Made by a program: the position numbers and the translations under genes. A stretch of DNA of 21,422 nucleotides from a virus. The notes below the pieces were generated by a model. The model was not told the DNA's origin. It saw only the letters and a list, made by a program, of their open reading frames with translations, and did no database searches. Shown here one piece after another: positions 21,346 through 21,422 of the stretch (position 1 is the stretch's first letter; each line of letters starts with the position of its first letter). Where the stretch lies: positions 1 through 21,422 of IMG/VR virus record IMGVR_UViG_3300027907_000331, one strand, 5' to 3'.

Positions 21346-21422
21346 CTCATTGGCGATACGCCCCTCAAGTTCCCGGGACGTTTTCTACGGCCAGGCCTGC
21401 CGTGTTCATTACGGAACGTGCT
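21333..21422 (-). CDS. Possible C-terminal end of a minus-strand gene cut by the window edge
   Basis: An open frame of 29 codons runs from the right edge to TGA at 21333-21335, which lies within the terminator hairpin just described. The peptide is strongly basic (NEHGRPGRRKRPGN, ending PMSRKP). No family can be assigned from so short a tail. A stop placed exactly at a terminator is the main support. Confidence 0.35.
   Translation of the reverse strand, partial: STFRNEHGRPGRRKRPGNLRGVSPMSRKP

Noticed and set aside
1-21422. CRISPR array, insertion sequences, rRNA genes
   Set aside because: No regularly spaced repeats, no transposase, and no rRNA-like sequence were seen on either strand.

Overview
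The window looks like the right-hand part of a siphovirus-type prophage in a Pseudomonas chromosome (fluorescens-like by the flavour of its proteins; this is judged from recognised families, not a database search). Bases 1-11138 are a compact late region read on the + strand: two adjacent antirepressor-type genes (the first damaged at the window edge), a small lipoprotein bracketed by terminators, the lambda-like tail tip genes I and J (J is very large, 1818 aa), two small tip proteins, a short tail fibre, a fibre-associated protein, then a lysis set made of a SleB-type endolysin and a nested Rz/Rz1 spanin pair. No holin was recognised. Several gene borders carry a short hairpin followed by a T-run immediately before the next ribosome binding site.

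Bases 11139-18966 are an accessory region at the prophage end. It holds an N6-adenine methyltransferase with a perfect LexA box just upstream; a minus-strand gene for a zinc-ribbon / three-helix membrane / ClpP-like serine peptidase protein; a possible 35-aa ORF; a umuD-umuC (polymerase V) pair with its own perfect LexA box; a 52-aa hydrophobic peptide; an AbiV-family HEPN abortive-infection protein; a 69-aa protein; and a small glycine-rich membrane protein. SOS control of the methylase and polymerase V, next to a recognisable phage-defence gene, suggests lysogenic-conversion cargo of DNA-damage and anti-phage functions. The zinc-ribbon/ClpP-like protein is the best candidate here for an undescribed activity.

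At 18917-18966 lies the 3' part of a tRNA-Pro (GGG anticodon) without its 5' half. This fits an attachment-site copy at the end of a prophage. Immediately beyond it is a tyrosine integrase that has lost its N-terminal part and a catalytic His. It is joined at about 19801 to a diverged second copy of the LexA-box/methylase region, itself broken off at 20124. The simplest reading is the collapsed remnant (both ends, interior deleted) of an older, related prophage in the same tRNA locus. Beyond this is probable chromosome: a class I SAM methyltransferase with a TTG start, about 350 bp of non-coding DNA, and a terminator with the possible tail of a minus-strand gene at the right edge.
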